A stretch of DNA of 64,000 nucleotides from Maribacter algarum (ex Zhang et al. 2020) (GCF_005885635.1 NZ_VATY01000001.1:1922001-1986000); one strand, 5' to 3'; positions 52,944 to 62,097 are shown, counted from the stretch's first letter. Translations and numbers: made by a program. The notes: a model not told the origin generated them from the sequence alone.

Positions 52944-53663
52944 ATGAGAAAAAATATAAGTTTAGTAATCGTTTTATTTCTTACAGCTTCTTTTACCTTC
53001 GCACAGAGCACTTCAGAATTCTTTTCAAAGTCTGACGCCTTTTTTAAAGCGAATGTCAAAAATGGAAGAGTCGCATACAAATCAATAAAGGATAATCCCG
53101 AAGCTTTGAATGAGCTATTAGAAATGGCAAAAGCGATTTCAGTTTCGAAAGACAATGCTGCCGAGTATCAATCTTTTTGGATTAATGGCTATAACCTTTT
53201 AGTTATTAACGGAATTGTAAAGAACTACCCGATAAAATCACCTTTAGATAAACCTGGTTTTTTTGATGGCAACAAGAACGAAATCGGAGGAACAAAAATC
53301 ACATTAAACGATATCGAGAATAAATTACTGCGTAAAAACTTTCCTAAAGAACCACGCTTTCACTTCGTTTTGGTGTGTGGTGGATTAGGTTGTCCCCCCA
53401 TAATAAATGAAGCTTATACTCCATCAAAATTGGATTCTCAGCTAGAAAAACAGACAAAGTTAGCCATTAATGACCCGAATTTCATTCGAGTAAATAAGAA
53501 TAAGGTCAAGGTTTCCCAGATTTTTGAATGGTATCCAGGAGATTTCAAACAAGATGGGCAGCAACTTGTTGATTTTATTAATAAATATAAATCCGAAAAA
53601 CTTCCGGAGAAATCAAAAGTATCTTACTATCCGTACGACTGGACGTTGAACGAAGTCAAATAA
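52944..53663 (+). CDS. Exported DUF547 protein (paralog 1)
   Basis: A 239-residue exported protein of the DUF547 family: a signal peptide (FLTASFTFAQ), then YQSFWINGYNLLVINGIVKN (about 73-92), DIENKLLRKNFPKEPRFHFV and the Cys-containing LVCGGLGCPP, ending YYPYDWTLNEVK. I chose ATG 52944 because it begins a clean signal peptide; the frame is open 16 codons earlier. A second DUF547 lipoprotein lies in the arsenosugar operon at 60173 and ends with the similar LKYDWNLNEAQ. The family's function is not established. It is followed by an outer-membrane barrel gene. Confidence 0.87.
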   Translation: MRKNISLVIVLFLTASFTFAQSTSEFFSKSDAFFKANVKNGRVAYKSIKDNPEALNELLEMAKAISVSKDNAAEYQSFWINGYNLLVINGIVKNYPIKSPLDKPGFFDGNKNEIGGTKITLNDIENKLLRKNFPKEPRFHFVLVCGGLGCPPIINEAYTPSKLDSQLEKQTKLAINDPNFIRVNKNKVKVSQIFEWYPGDFKQDGQQLVDFINKYKSEKLPEKSKVSYYPYDWTLNEVK

Positions 53664-53766
53664 TAAATTAAGAAAGAAGCAAAAGAATTTTCCTAAATCC
53701 ATTACATATTTGGATAGGACTGGGCTTCTATTGTAAAACAATATCCAACAATAAAAATTAAGAAAA

Positions 53767-54699
53767 ATGAAATCATTAAGAAATTACATAACAGTAGCAG
53801 GCGTTCTTTTCGCAACCTCGATAGGTTTTGCACAAGATGATATGAAAGACAAGGAGGAGATGGTCGATGAACCTGCTCAGGAGCAAAGTAATATTCAACA
53901 GTACACTCCTTCTAAACTTATAGGAAAAGGACAGGTAGATTTAAAGTGGTTCAACAACCTATATACCCAAACGAAAAGTACCTTTTCAGAAGGTGATGAA
54001 CCAAGACAAACGTTTTTCACTTCTACCTTCGAATTTTATACTGGGGTAGGGCAAAATAAGAGAGTGAATCTTGGCCTTATCGCTAGGGTGCGCTCAAATG
54101 TTATCGCTGACCGTGGTGCTTTGGATGTTTTTAGCTTTGATGGTGAAACCGGCACGGCCCGTTCTGGTTTGACTGCAATTGCCCCTTCTATAAAGTTTGT
54201 GCCTTTTCCTTCGGTAAGTAATTTCAGTATTCAAAGTTCTGTTTTTATTCCACTAATTGATAATGAGAGTGAAGATTTTCTTCCCATAAACAACGGTAAT
54301 GGCGTATTTCTAGAACAAAACGGCTTCGTATGGCAAAATCGACTATTTTATGATTATACCTTTCCAGGGAATAAATGGCAGTTGTTTACCGAACTTACAA
54401 CAGAACTCAATTTGGGTGATGGGGAAAAGAGTTTTGCCAACAATAGTTTGAATATCAATCCGGGAGTTTTTCTCAGCTATTTTCCAAGTTCGAAATTTAC
54501 CGTATTGGCCTTGGCCCAACACTCTTCAAGAGTGGATTTGGGAAATAATTTTGGACAGAATTTCACGGCTGTAGGTGGGGGAGCGAAATATCAATTAACA
54601 AAAGCCTTGAATCTTGAATTGTTATACACCAATTTTGTGAGAGGTAATAACACAGGTTTGGGTCAAACGTTTAATCTTGGGTTGAGAGGTATTTTTTAG
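53767..54699 (+). CDS. Predicted outer-membrane beta-barrel protein
   Basis: A 310-residue exported protein: the signal peptide ends SIGFAQ, followed by an acidic linker (about 24-45). Alternating hydrophobic strands then run to a C-terminal aromatic (LGLRGIF), typical of outer-membrane barrels. I do not recognise a named family. It follows the DUF547 gene by 103 bases in the same direction; no promoter or terminator is obvious between them. It may be a small porin or an accessory to the redox pair next door, but that is a guess from position. Confidence 0.7.
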   Translation: MKSLRNYITVAGVLFATSIGFAQDDMKDKEEMVDEPAQEQSNIQQYTPSKLIGKGQVDLKWFNNLYTQTKSTFSEGDEPRQTFFTSTFEFYTGVGQNKRVNLGLIARVRSNVIADRGALDVFSFDGETGTARSGLTAIAPSIKFVPFPSVSNFSIQSSVFIPLIDNESEDFLPINNGNGVFLEQNGFVWQNRLFYDYTFPGNKWQLFTELTTELNLGDGEKSFANNSLNINPGVFLSYFPSSKFTVLALAQHSSRVDLGNNFGQNFTAVGGGAKYQLTKALNLELLYTNFVRGNNTGLGQTFNLGLRGIF

Positions 54700-54700
54700 T

Positions 54701-54800
54701 CCCCTCCCTAACCCTCCCTCGGGGGAGGGAACTTCTTTCATAACGTTAAGAAATTCTCGGATTAATTTATTCCCCCTCCATTCGGTGGAGGTTAGGGGCA
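54701..54800. repeat. C/G-rich double-hairpin intergenic element
   Basis: Two hairpins, CCCTCCC-TCGG-GGGAGGG (54712-54729) and CCTCCA-TTCGG-TGGAGG (54775-54791), flank an AT-rich spacer. The outer arms CCCTAACC (54706-54713) and GGTTAGGG (54790-54797) are exact complements. The sequence fills most of the 54700-54868 gap and begins one base after a stop codon. It looks like a dispersed repeat element, possibly also a terminator. Confidence 0.62.
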
Positions 54801-54868
54801 GGACTTTCTCTTCAAATTTTAAAAGATTCACTCAAAAACCCTTATTTTTGCAGGCTAAGTGCAAATGA

Positions 54869-55870
54869 ATGAGGGTTTTAGGTTTCTTATTGCTTTCCTT
54901 GCTACAGTTTTCATGTGCTAGTCAGGTCATTCCAAAAATCAATGGAGTTAGTTTTGTTGCATCTCGCGAAGAGGCAAAGCAAGAACATGTTGACGAGGTA
55001 CTGTCAGTGAATGCAAATCATGCGGCAGTCATGCCCTTTGGGTTTATACGCAATATCAATTCCCCTGAAATCATTCATAATACAGACCGACAATGGTTTG
55101 GAGAAACAAAAAGGGGTGCCAAACAATATATTGAACTCCTTCAGAAAAACGGGGTGCAAGTTATGGTGAAGCCCCAAATATGGATTTCGCGCGGAGAGTT
55201 TACAGGTACGCTTAAGATGAACACCGAGGAAGAATGGAAAACTTTGGAAAAGTCATATGATAACTTCATTCTTACTTATGCTGAATTGGCTGAGGAAACC
55301 AAAGCCGATATTTTATGTATTGGCACCGAACTTGAGCAGTTCGTAAAGAACAGACCGGACTATTGGAAGAATCTTGTTCAAAAAATCAGAAAGGTCTATA
55401 AGGGAAAACTGACCTATGCAGCTAACTGGGACGAGTACACAAGAACTACTTTTTGGGAAGACCTTGATTATATAGGCATAGACGCATACTTTCCACTATC
55501 AGAAGAAAAAACGCCGTCGATTAAACAGTTAAAAAAAGGATGGAAGCCCTGGAAAACAAAGATTGCCAATCTTTCAAAAACTAAGAATAAACCTGTTCTT
55601 TTCACTGAATTTGGATATCGAAGTATGGACTATACAGCAAAAAAACCTTGGGAAGTAGATCGTCATGAGGAGGGCGTCAATCTAGAAGGTCAAGTCAATG
55701 CCAAAAAAGCCATTTTTGAGGAATTCTGGAAGGAAGATTGGTTCGCAGGAGGATATGTATGGAAGTGGTTTATCAATCATCAAAAATCAGGCGGTACTGA
55801 CGACAATCGCTTTACCCCTCAAAATAAACCTGCTCAAAAAATAATAACCGAATATTATAAAACCAATTAA
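54869..55870 (+). CDS. GH113-like glycoside hydrolase lipoprotein
   Basis: A 333-residue protein with a lipobox (LLQFSC) and a TIM-barrel resembling family 113 glycoside hydrolases, which include beta-mannanases. The probable acid/base Glu is in LCIGTELEQF and the nucleophile in VLFTEFGYRS. Other conserved segments are KPQIWISRGEFTG, LDYIGIDAYFPL and GGYVWKWF. It would hydrolyse a beta-linked glycan outside the cytoplasm. Next to the glycosyltransferases at 44002-49137 it may act in envelope-polysaccharide turnover. It is two bases from the next lipoprotein gene. Confidence 0.8.
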   Translation: MRVLGFLLLSLLQFSCASQVIPKINGVSFVASREEAKQEHVDEVLSVNANHAAVMPFGFIRNINSPEIIHNTDRQWFGETKRGAKQYIELLQKNGVQVMVKPQIWISRGEFTGTLKMNTEEEWKTLEKSYDNFILTYAELAEETKADILCIGTELEQFVKNRPDYWKNLVQKIRKVYKGKLTYAANWDEYTRTTFWEDLDYIGIDAYFPLSEEKTPSIKQLKKGWKPWKTKIANLSKTKNKPVLFTEFGYRSMDYTAKKPWEVDRHEEGVNLEGQVNAKKAIFEEFWKEDWFAGGYVWKWFINHQKSGGTDDNRFTPQNKPAQKIITEYYKTN

Positions 55871-55871
55871 T

Positions 55872-56600
55872 ATGTTCCGATTTTGTCCCCTCATTATCGC
55901 ATTTCTAATTCTCAGTTGTTCTACTGACGCAGAAAATATTTTGGCGCCTACTTTGGATTCATCTATAGCGAGTAAAGAAGTGGTTGTAGATAATGTAATC
56001 GCTTGTGCAGCAAGTAATGCAGACGATGATTTGATAAGCGTATTTTTTTATCCGAGGCCAAGTACTACGAATTTCAAATATTATGAGACTGAAGATGTGA
56101 GTGTTGACAAGAATGATTTTGAAAATTATATTCCCGTAGAATTTCCGATTCGAGACGTTTTCAATGGTTTTTTAAAGAAATTCGAAGTGTCGACAATAAA
56201 TGAAAAATGGGTCATTGTCGCTTTCGATGAAGGTGGAAAAACGCATCTGTCAAACCCGATTCGATTGAAGCAAAATACGAAACCTACGGAATATCTTTCG
56301 CAGAATGTATCGGTAGAGGCTTCTACAAATATGCCTGACTTTTCTTGGCAGGATGGAAGTTATTCAGATACGAAAATTTACTTCCATGTGGTGTCTGATG
56401 CTACAAACAAATTGCTCTCGGGCACCTATACTTTTGAAAGAAATTTTCAGTATTATAATCTCGATAATGTGGTATTAAATGTTACCCGTGGAACACCTCC
56501 CACCTTAAAATCTGGGTCATCTTATAACTTTACCTTACTCGGTGTGAGCGAAGACAATTGGGTTAATCTTTTTTCTGAGATACCATTTCAGGTTGAATAG
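55872..56600 (+). CDS. Lipoprotein of unknown function
   Basis: A 242-residue protein with a lipobox (FLILSC; Cys16). I recognise no family. The body has several aromatic beta-strand segments (about 40-235) that could form two Ig-like domains, for example FSWQDGSYSDTKIYFHV and SYNFTLLGVSEDNWVNLF. It starts one base after the GH113-like stop codon, so the two are coproduced and probably work together at the same membrane. Confidence 0.7.
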   Translation: MFRFCPLIIAFLILSCSTDAENILAPTLDSSIASKEVVVDNVIACAASNADDDLISVFFYPRPSTTNFKYYETEDVSVDKNDFENYIPVEFPIRDVFNGFLKKFEVSTINEKWVIVAFDEGGKTHLSNPIRLKQNTKPTEYLSQNVSVEASTNMPDFSWQDGSYSDTKIYFHVVSDATNKLLSGTYTFERNFQYYNLDNVVLNVTRGTPPTLKSGSSYNFTLLGVSEDNWVNLFSEIPFQVE

Positions 56601-56632
56601 TTGTCTGTGATCTCTTTGTAAGACCTATAATG

Positions 56633-56640
56633 TATCTTTG
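56633..56640 (+). promoter_or_regulatory. Candidate -7 element (TATCTTTG) of the Omp85-like gene
   Basis: TATCTTTG fits TAnnTTTG and ends 22 bases before the ATG. A TTG at 56616-56618 is closer (14-base spacer) than the usual 17-23. Confidence 0.4.
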
Positions 56641-56662
56641 GCGAGATTAACACAAAATATTC

Positions 56663-57928
56663 ATGTCGAGGTCTTTTCTCTCCATTTTGGTTTTTTTGAT
56701 AATGACTTTGGGCCATGCTCAGGAAAACCTAGTAGCCGACGTTAAGGTTCAAGGTGCCAAAAGAACAAAGACTTCCTTCATAAAGAAGATTATCAGGTTG
56801 CAGTCTGGAATGGTATTGGATTCTACCATTATACTTGAAGACATGGAACGCTTAAAACGACTCCCTGCTATTTCACATGCGTATTTTCAGGTTTTTTCTG
56901 CCGATGATAAAGGGAGGCATAATGTCTTTTATAATATCGAGGAAAATTTCACTTTGATTCCCTTTGCAAATTTATTTTCTTCATCGAATGATGATTTTGC
57001 CTTCAGAATCGGACTCCAAGAATTTAATCTTTTAGGTAGGAATATTACCCTAGGTGGTTTTTACCAGCATGATGTTTTCAATTCCTATGGAATAAGCGTC
57101 AGAGCCCCCTATTTGTTTTCGAATAAATTAGGGTTAGCCATTACGTATCAAGATTTTACCACTCAAGAACCTGTTTTTTTTGATAATACCACGGCCGATT
57201 ACAGATATAACAACAAAGGTTTTGAGGTCTTAGGATTATACGAGTTTAACTTTCAAAACAGAATTGAACTCGGTTTTAGCCTATTTACCGAGGATTATTC
57301 GTATCTATCAGGTGCGACGAATGAACAAGTACCTCAAGCCCTTAATGTCGATAAACATTTATTCAAACTTATTTATGAGTTCAATGATTTGGAATACTTC
57401 TACCAATATTTAGAAGGATTTCGAAGTCAGTTGAATTTTCAATATGTAGGAAGTTCAGATACAAGCCTACCAGAGTTTTTAATTGGCTTTAACGATTTCA
57501 CCTATTTTCATCGTATCGGTCAAAAAGGGAACTGGGCCAATCGATTACGTTTAGGATTGGCAAGTAATGTAGAAACTCCGTTTGCGCCGTTTACCGTTGA
57601 CAACAATCTAAATATTCGTGGAGTAGGAAACACTATTGATAGAGGAACCGGTGCGATTGTTTTTAATACCGAGTACCGCCATACGCTGGTAGATAAAAAC
57701 TGGTTCGTGCTTCAGGGCAACGTTTTTGTAGATGGTGGTTCATGGCGCAACCCTGGTGGAGGTTTTGGTGATTTTGCTGATAGCCAGAATATTCGAATCT
57801 ACCCCGGTGTTGGAGTTAGATTTATTCACAAGAAAATTTTCAATGCAATCTTTCGCATTGATTACGGTTATGGTATTACAAGGGATGCTTCACGAGGTGT
57901 GGTTTTTGGCATAGGACAGTATTTCTAG
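56663..57928 (+). CDS. Omp85/BamA-like outer-membrane protein
   Basis: A 421-residue protein with a signal peptide (TLGHAQ), one POTRA-like domain (about 24-95; VADVKVQGAKRTKTSFIKKI) and a 16-strand-type barrel. The barrel end carries the family segment NIRGVGNTIDRGTGAIVFNTEYRH (in part), VFVDGGSW and IRIYPGVGVRFI. It is shorter than BamA, which has five POTRA domains, so it is an accessory Omp85 paralog rather than the essential assembly factor. It stands alone before a cell-wall amidase. Whether it inserts or exports specific proteins or lipids is unknown. Confidence 0.82.
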   Translation: MSRSFLSILVFLIMTLGHAQENLVADVKVQGAKRTKTSFIKKIIRLQSGMVLDSTIILEDMERLKRLPAISHAYFQVFSADDKGRHNVFYNIEENFTLIPFANLFSSSNDDFAFRIGLQEFNLLGRNITLGGFYQHDVFNSYGISVRAPYLFSNKLGLAITYQDFTTQEPVFFDNTTADYRYNNKGFEVLGLYEFNFQNRIELGFSLFTEDYSYLSGATNEQVPQALNVDKHLFKLIYEFNDLEYFYQYLEGFRSQLNFQYVGSSDTSLPEFLIGFNDFTYFHRIGQKGNWANRLRLGLASNVETPFAPFTVDNNLNIRGVGNTIDRGTGAIVFNTEYRHTLVDKNWFVLQGNVFVDGGSWRNPGGGFGDFADSQNIRIYPGVGVRFIHKKIFNAIFRIDYGYGITRDASRGVVFGIGQYF

Positions 57929-57978
57929 AGTTTCGATATTGTTAAGTAAATCGTTAACTATTTTTCAAAACCGACGAC

Positions 57979-58006
57979 TTGATTTCAAAAAACGTATTTA
58001 ATTTTG
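57979..58006 (+). promoter_or_regulatory. Promoter of the amidase gene
   Basis: TTG (57979-57981) and TAATTTTG (57999-58006) are spaced 17 bases apart, a full match to the Bacteroidota promoter consensus. The predicted start is about 50 bases before the ATG at 58067. Confidence 0.55.
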
Positions 58007-58066
58007 TAGAAGGGTGCTTTTCTAGGCATCATTTTTGAAGTTGAATTGAAGGTTAGATTACACTAT

Positions 58067-59131
58067 ATGATTTTTAGAGTTTTTCATAGGATTGCTTTTC
58101 TTTTGTTTTTTGCCATTATAGGCTTAGCTGGTTATGCTCAGGATTCTTTGACAACTGTCAAGGCTGAAAAGGGAGATGGTATTCTTTCGCTGTTAAGAAA
58201 GCAGGGAATGAATCCCTATGAGGCTTACGATGACTTTATTGCGATGAATATGGATAATTTGAGGGATAGCGTCCATTTGTATGCAGGACGTAACTACTTC
58301 ATTCCTCCAGTAAAACTTGATACAGTTGCTATTGTAGATTCTATTCAAAAGAAATCCACGGAAATAAAAAAAATTGAAACCAAGGAATTTTCCATTTTTG
58401 GAGACAAGCACGCTGCTGTTCTGACGAAAAGTGAAAAATTAAAAGGCGCGGTGTACTATTTGGTTTCAGGACACGGTGGTCCTGATCCAGGTGCGATGGC
58501 AAACTATGCGGGCAAATCTCTTGCTGAGGATGAATATGCCTATGATATTACCCTACGATTGGCAAAAGAGTTACTTTCCCATGGGGCTACGGTTTACATT
58601 ATAATTCGAGATCCAAATGATGGTATCCGTGATGAACGTATTTTGGAAATCGACCGCGATGAGGTTGCTTATGGTGATAAAGTCATTCCACTGAACCAAG
58701 TGGCTAGATTAAAACAACGTGTGGATATAATAAATGAGCTGCACAGAAAGAATCGAGGTAAGTTTCAACGATTGATAGTTACACATGTAGATAGTAGAAG
58801 TAAGGGTCAAAATATTGATGTTTTCTTCTATCACCATGAAAAAAGTAAAAATGGCAAAAAACTAGCGGAGAATGTGCATAAGACTTTTCAGAAAAAGTAT
58901 AAGAAATACCAGCCCAACCGAACATATACCGGCACCTTTGAAGACCGAACAAATTTGTATTTGGTTCGAAAAACACATCCGGCAATGACCTTTATAGAAA
59001 TTGGAAATATCAGAAATAAAAAGGATCAAAAGCGAATCTTGGTTCCTGATAACCGCCAAGCTCTGGCCAAATGGATTTCTGAAGGAGTCATATTGGATTA
59101 TGAAACAGGGGAGATAGGACGTATTCGATAG
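58067..59131 (+). CDS. N-acetylmuramoyl-L-alanine amidase (Amidase_3)
   Basis: A 354-residue exported zinc amidase that cleaves the bond between N-acetylmuramic acid and the stem peptide of peptidoglycan. A signal peptide (cleavage near AGYAQ) leads to a LysM-like segment (about 30-85; VKAEKGDGILSLLRKQGM). The catalytic domain (about 130-345) has LVSGHGGPDPGA (zinc His), EDEYAYDITLRLAKEL (zinc Glu), IVTHVDSRSK and MTFIEIGNIRNKKDQ (catalytic Glu). I chose ATG 58067 over the TTG at 58046. It is convergent with the arsenosugar operon. Confidence 0.9.
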   Translation: MIFRVFHRIAFLLFFAIIGLAGYAQDSLTTVKAEKGDGILSLLRKQGMNPYEAYDDFIAMNMDNLRDSVHLYAGRNYFIPPVKLDTVAIVDSIQKKSTEIKKIETKEFSIFGDKHAAVLTKSEKLKGAVYYLVSGHGGPDPGAMANYAGKSLAEDEYAYDITLRLAKELLSHGATVYIIIRDPNDGIRDERILEIDRDEVAYGDKVIPLNQVARLKQRVDIINELHRKNRGKFQRLIVTHVDSRSKGQNIDVFFYHHEKSKNGKKLAENVHKTFQKKYKKYQPNRTYTGTFEDRTNLYLVRKTHPAMTFIEIGNIRNKKDQKRILVPDNRQALAKWISEGVILDYETGEIGRIR

Positions 59132-59482
59132 TCAACGCTTGTTTTTGGTCTTCGGAATATTGCCTACCAATACACTATTCTTTTTTATCAGTTCCGATAG
59201 TTTGTTAGCCTCTTCTTCAAAATACTCAAATTCTTCAGGCAGCACTAACCAACTTTTGATGCCATAACTTTTGATTGCATTCAAACCTCGGATTTTGTGT
59301 TTCAATTTTTGATGATATTCAATTTTTGATGCAATCCAAATTCCATTATCTTCCAACAGGTTATCTTTTTTGCGAAGGGCAAAAACGATTTTTTCACCAA
59401 TATAATAGGAGTCTACCCCAAACATTTTTTTATGCCTTAAAGACAAAGGAAATAAGAGTTCTAAAAAAAATTCATAGGGCAT
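59132..59482 (-). CDS. Small protein of unknown function in the arsenosugar operon
   Basis: A 116-residue protein, probably cytoplasmic, last in the arsenosugar operon. A segment (KKMFGVDSYYIGEKIVFALR, about 18-37) is weakly reminiscent of TfoX/YjbR N-terminal domains, but I do not recognise it with confidence. Its start overlaps the stop of the TIGR04283 glycosyltransferase by one base, so it is coupled. A role in arsenolipid or arsenosugar assembly would be inference from position only. Confidence 0.65.
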   Translation of the reverse strand: MPYEFFLELLFPLSLRHKKMFGVDSYYIGEKIVFALRKKDNLLEDNGIWIASKIEYHQKLKHKIRGLNAIKSYGIKSWLVLPEEFEYFEEEANKLSELIKKNSVLVGNIPKTKNKR

Positions 59483-60186
59483 TATGAAACAATTTTTCGT
59501 TTGTAGTAATCGTACAATTGCTCGGGCCCCGCTCCCAAGTAGTTTTTCAAATGAATCATTCCAAAGTGGTATTGTAGCGCAACTTCACCTCGTTCCTCAT
59601 ACCTTCTTGCGGATGTTTTTACATGACGCGTCAAGACTGTAAAACTTGTCATGGTATAAATTCTATTGATGAATTCATTGTCTTCAAAAACAATATAGTC
59701 TTCATTAAAACCTTTAGCCTCTGCGAACAGCTTTTTTGTAATAAAGAGTGATTGGTCACCGCCTCGGCAAAGTTTAATGTTGATTCGAGTAAACCAAGCA
59801 AAAAAAGCTAGGAATCTACTTTTACTGTCAAACTTCATTTGAAAACAACCTACTTCTTTTTTTAATTGAACGGTATCAATAATGCTTTGGTCGAAATTTC
59901 TTGGGGGAAGCGTGTCTACATGAAGAAAGTAAAGTATTTCTCCAGTAGCGTTTTGTGCTCCAAAATTCATTTGTTTTGCCCTTCCTTTTTTTGAGTGAAG
60001 TACACTTACATTTTGATTGAAAGCAATATTCACGGTATTGTCCGAACTGCCCCCATCGACCACAATAATTTCCTTAATATTCTCAGAAGAACTATTTGAC
60101 TTTAGATATCTCAATATCTTGGCAATGGAAGTCGCTTCGTTTAATACAGGAATTATTATGCTGATTCGGGGGTTATTGGGCTTCAT
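59482..60186 (-). CDS. Arsenosugar biosynthesis glycosyltransferase (TIGR04283 type)
   Basis: A 234-residue GT2-like transferase of the kind found beside arsM/arsS: SIIIPVLNEATSIAKILRYL (about 9-28), IVVDGGSSDNT, the FLHVDT metal motif and a terminal EQLYDYYKRKI. No membrane segment. It would glycosylate an arsenic-containing intermediate. It overlaps the DUF547 lipoprotein gene by 14 bases upstream and the small gene at 59132 by one. Assignment to the arsenosugar subfamily relies on the neighbouring ArsM, nucleoside phosphorylase and TIGR04282 genes as well as the motif pattern. Confidence 0.86.
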   Translation of the reverse strand: MKPNNPRISIIIPVLNEATSIAKILRYLKSNSSSENIKEIIVVDGGSSDNTVNIAFNQNVSVLHSKKGRAKQMNFGAQNATGEILYFLHVDTLPPRNFDQSIIDTVQLKKEVGCFQMKFDSKSRFLAFFAWFTRINIKLCRGGDQSLFITKKLFAEAKGFNEDYIVFEDNEFINRIYTMTSFTVLTRHVKTSARRYEERGEVALQYHFGMIHLKNYLGAGPEQLYDYYKRKIVS

Positions 60187-61099
60187 TTAAATTCCAGTCG
60201 TATTTGAGATAGTTGATATCTGTATCTACGTCGATATTAACTTCTGTATAGGGTTTTATATAGTCAATCAACGAACCATTTTCTGTAAAATCCTTTTTGT
60301 ACCATTTGAAAATATTCGATAATTGTATTTTATGTTTTGAAATGATATTTCTTGTCTTATCATTTATGAAGTCATGGGTGGTCTTTTGTAATTGTGCCTC
60401 CATTTGACTCGCGGTGAAAGCCTTGTTTAATAATTTAGGACACGAAAAGGATGCGCAGTTGATGGCAAAATGAATACGAGGTTCGTTCATTTTACGAAGA
60501 ACCTTGTGTTCGATATCTCCTAAAGATAGCAAGCCTTTACCAATTTTAACCCAATCTTTCCCCCAAGGGTTTTTAATGTCTTTGATGCTTTTGGTTGGAT
60601 AATTATCTAAAATCAATTTCACCGTTGCTGCATTATAAAGATTGATATAATACGCTAACTTTTCATTTTTTGACCAATCTTTTTTCGGGCTATTTTCTGC
60701 TAAATGGCCAAGGTATTCTTCTAAAGAAGAAATGTCGTTTAAAAAGCTTTTATAATCAACGTCACCTTTATCATTTACGTAAGTTGTAAGAAGCGTGTTC
60801 CATAGTTCATGATTTGGTAATGAAATTGTGTTCTCCATTACTTCCGGCTCTTCTTGGAGGGACTCAGTTGGTGCTACAGATTTTTCTTTTTCCGTTACAA
60901 CCTCTTCTATAGGCGGTTCACTTTCCTTTATTTCTTCGGAAGGAACAACCGTACCTTCTAAATCAATTGTATCCGAGGTTATCACTTGAACAGTTTCCAC
61001 TTTTTGTTCAGATGTAGCAGTTTCTTTTTGGGCCACTTCTTGGGTATTCCCACAAGCCAGCCAAAATGAACCTAAAAAAACAAATAGTAATTTAACCAT
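60173..61099 (-). CDS. DUF547 lipoprotein in the arsenosugar operon (paralog 2)
   Basis: A 308-residue lipoprotein (lipobox FWLACG, Cys16) with an acidic, Thr/Glu-rich linker (about 20-95) and a DUF547 domain (about 97-308). The domain has YINLYNAATVKLILDNYPTK, DIEHKVLRKMNEPRIHFAIN and CASFSCPKLLNKAF. It parallels paralog 1 at 52944, which has the same blocks. DUF547 genes recur in arsenosugar loci, to my knowledge. It lies 21 bases after arsM. Its role may be at the membrane, for example in sensing or export; no reaction is known. Confidence 0.87.
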   Translation of the reverse strand: MVKLLFVFLGSFWLACGNTQEVAQKETATSEQKVETVQVITSDTIDLEGTVVPSEEIKESEPPIEEVVTEKEKSVAPTESLQEEPEVMENTISLPNHELWNTLLTTYVNDKGDVDYKSFLNDISSLEEYLGHLAENSPKKDWSKNEKLAYYINLYNAATVKLILDNYPTKSIKDIKNPWGKDWVKIGKGLLSLGDIEHKVLRKMNEPRIHFAINCASFSCPKLLNKAFTASQMEAQLQKTTHDFINDKTRNIISKHKIQLSNIFKWYKKDFTENGSLIDYIKPYTEVNIDVDTDINYLKYDWNLNEAQ

Positions 61100-61120
61100 T
61101 ATGCGTTTTGTCAGAATATA

Positions 61121-62086
61121 TTAACAGCATCCACCACCATTATAATGCCAAGTGCTTTCACTAATATGAATTTGATCATTTGCTTTGGCCAAGGCCGCGG
61201 CCGTTTTATCACATACTGCCAAAGGCTGATTTTGCATTAACACATGTCCCGCTTTATCATCAAAATACTCTTCGTCTCCGTAATAGATTGCAGTTTTTCC
61301 AGTGAACATACAAGGTCCGTCTTCTGGCATTGGGTCTTTGATGGCTGCAATTTCTATGGATTCTATAAAAATCAACTCATCCGTCGGGTAATGATTTGGA
61401 GATAAAACACGGTATGATTTTCTAGCGCGGATTTCAATAGTTCCGAAGCCAGCGTCAGTCAATACTTTTACGTAATCTTTGATAGGAATACTTCCACTTA
61501 AACATAATGCTCGCAATCGGTCATCATTACGCAATTCATCATTCATGGGTTGTTCGCAAGTTGGATCGCTCATGACCAATCTTCCGTGAGGTTTAAGAAC
61601 ACGGTACATTTCCGCAACCGCTTTTTTCAAATCTTCCATTTTAAAGATATTGAACAAACAGTTTTGGGCGGCAACATCAATACTCTCATCCCCGACTGGA
61701 AGATTCAAGGCATCCCCTTTAACCAGATTTACATATTCACTCTTGAACCAATCATTTTCAATTTCTGCAATCTTAAAATTTTGCCGGGAAGCTTCCAGCA
61801 TTTCATCAACCACATCAACACCAGTAACGCCTCCTTTTTGTCTTGAGAAATATGAGAATTGAAGTAGTTCCATTCCTCCCCCAACACCTACGTAAAGAAC
61901 TTTAGGGTTATTAACTAAATCTTGGGCAGAAACCGTACTTCCACAACCATAATTCATCTCTTGCATTATCTTCGGAATCGAAAGCCCAGGGAACTGCCAA
62001 ATCGGATTCGTGGTGCAACAAAGACCAACATCGGGGGTTAAAGCTGCTTCTTTATATAAATCGTTCGTTGTTTCTAAATAACTCAT
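61121..62086 (-). CDS. arsM: Arsenite methyltransferase of arsenosugar biosynthesis
   Basis: A 321-residue SAM-dependent methyltransferase that converts arsenite to methylated arsenicals. N-terminal cysteines (Cys23, Cys24 in VGLCCTTN and Cys48 in MNYGCGS) and later ones (DPTCEQP, RALCLSGS) fit As(III) binding. The SAM motif is VLYVGVGGGMELLQF. The protein ends GGGCC, an unusual Cys pair also seen in this subfamily. I chose ATG 62086: the frame continues 28 codons upstream, but those codons lie in a 7-bp repeat array. Dimethylarsenite would feed the radical-SAM ArsS (not in the window). Confidence 0.93.
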   Translation of the reverse strand: MSYLETTNDLYKEAALTPDVGLCCTTNPIWQFPGLSIPKIMQEMNYGCGSTVSAQDLVNNPKVLYVGVGGGMELLQFSYFSRQKGGVTGVDVVDEMLEASRQNFKIAEIENDWFKSEYVNLVKGDALNLPVGDESIDVAAQNCLFNIFKMEDLKKAVAEMYRVLKPHGRLVMSDPTCEQPMNDELRNDDRLRALCLSGSIPIKDYVKVLTDAGFGTIEIRARKSYRVLSPNHYPTDELIFIESIEIAAIKDPMPEDGPCMFTGKTAIYYGDEEYFDDKAGHVLMQNQPLAVCDKTAAALAKANDQIHISESTWHYNGGGCC

Positions 62087-62097
62087 GTCTTTTATTT

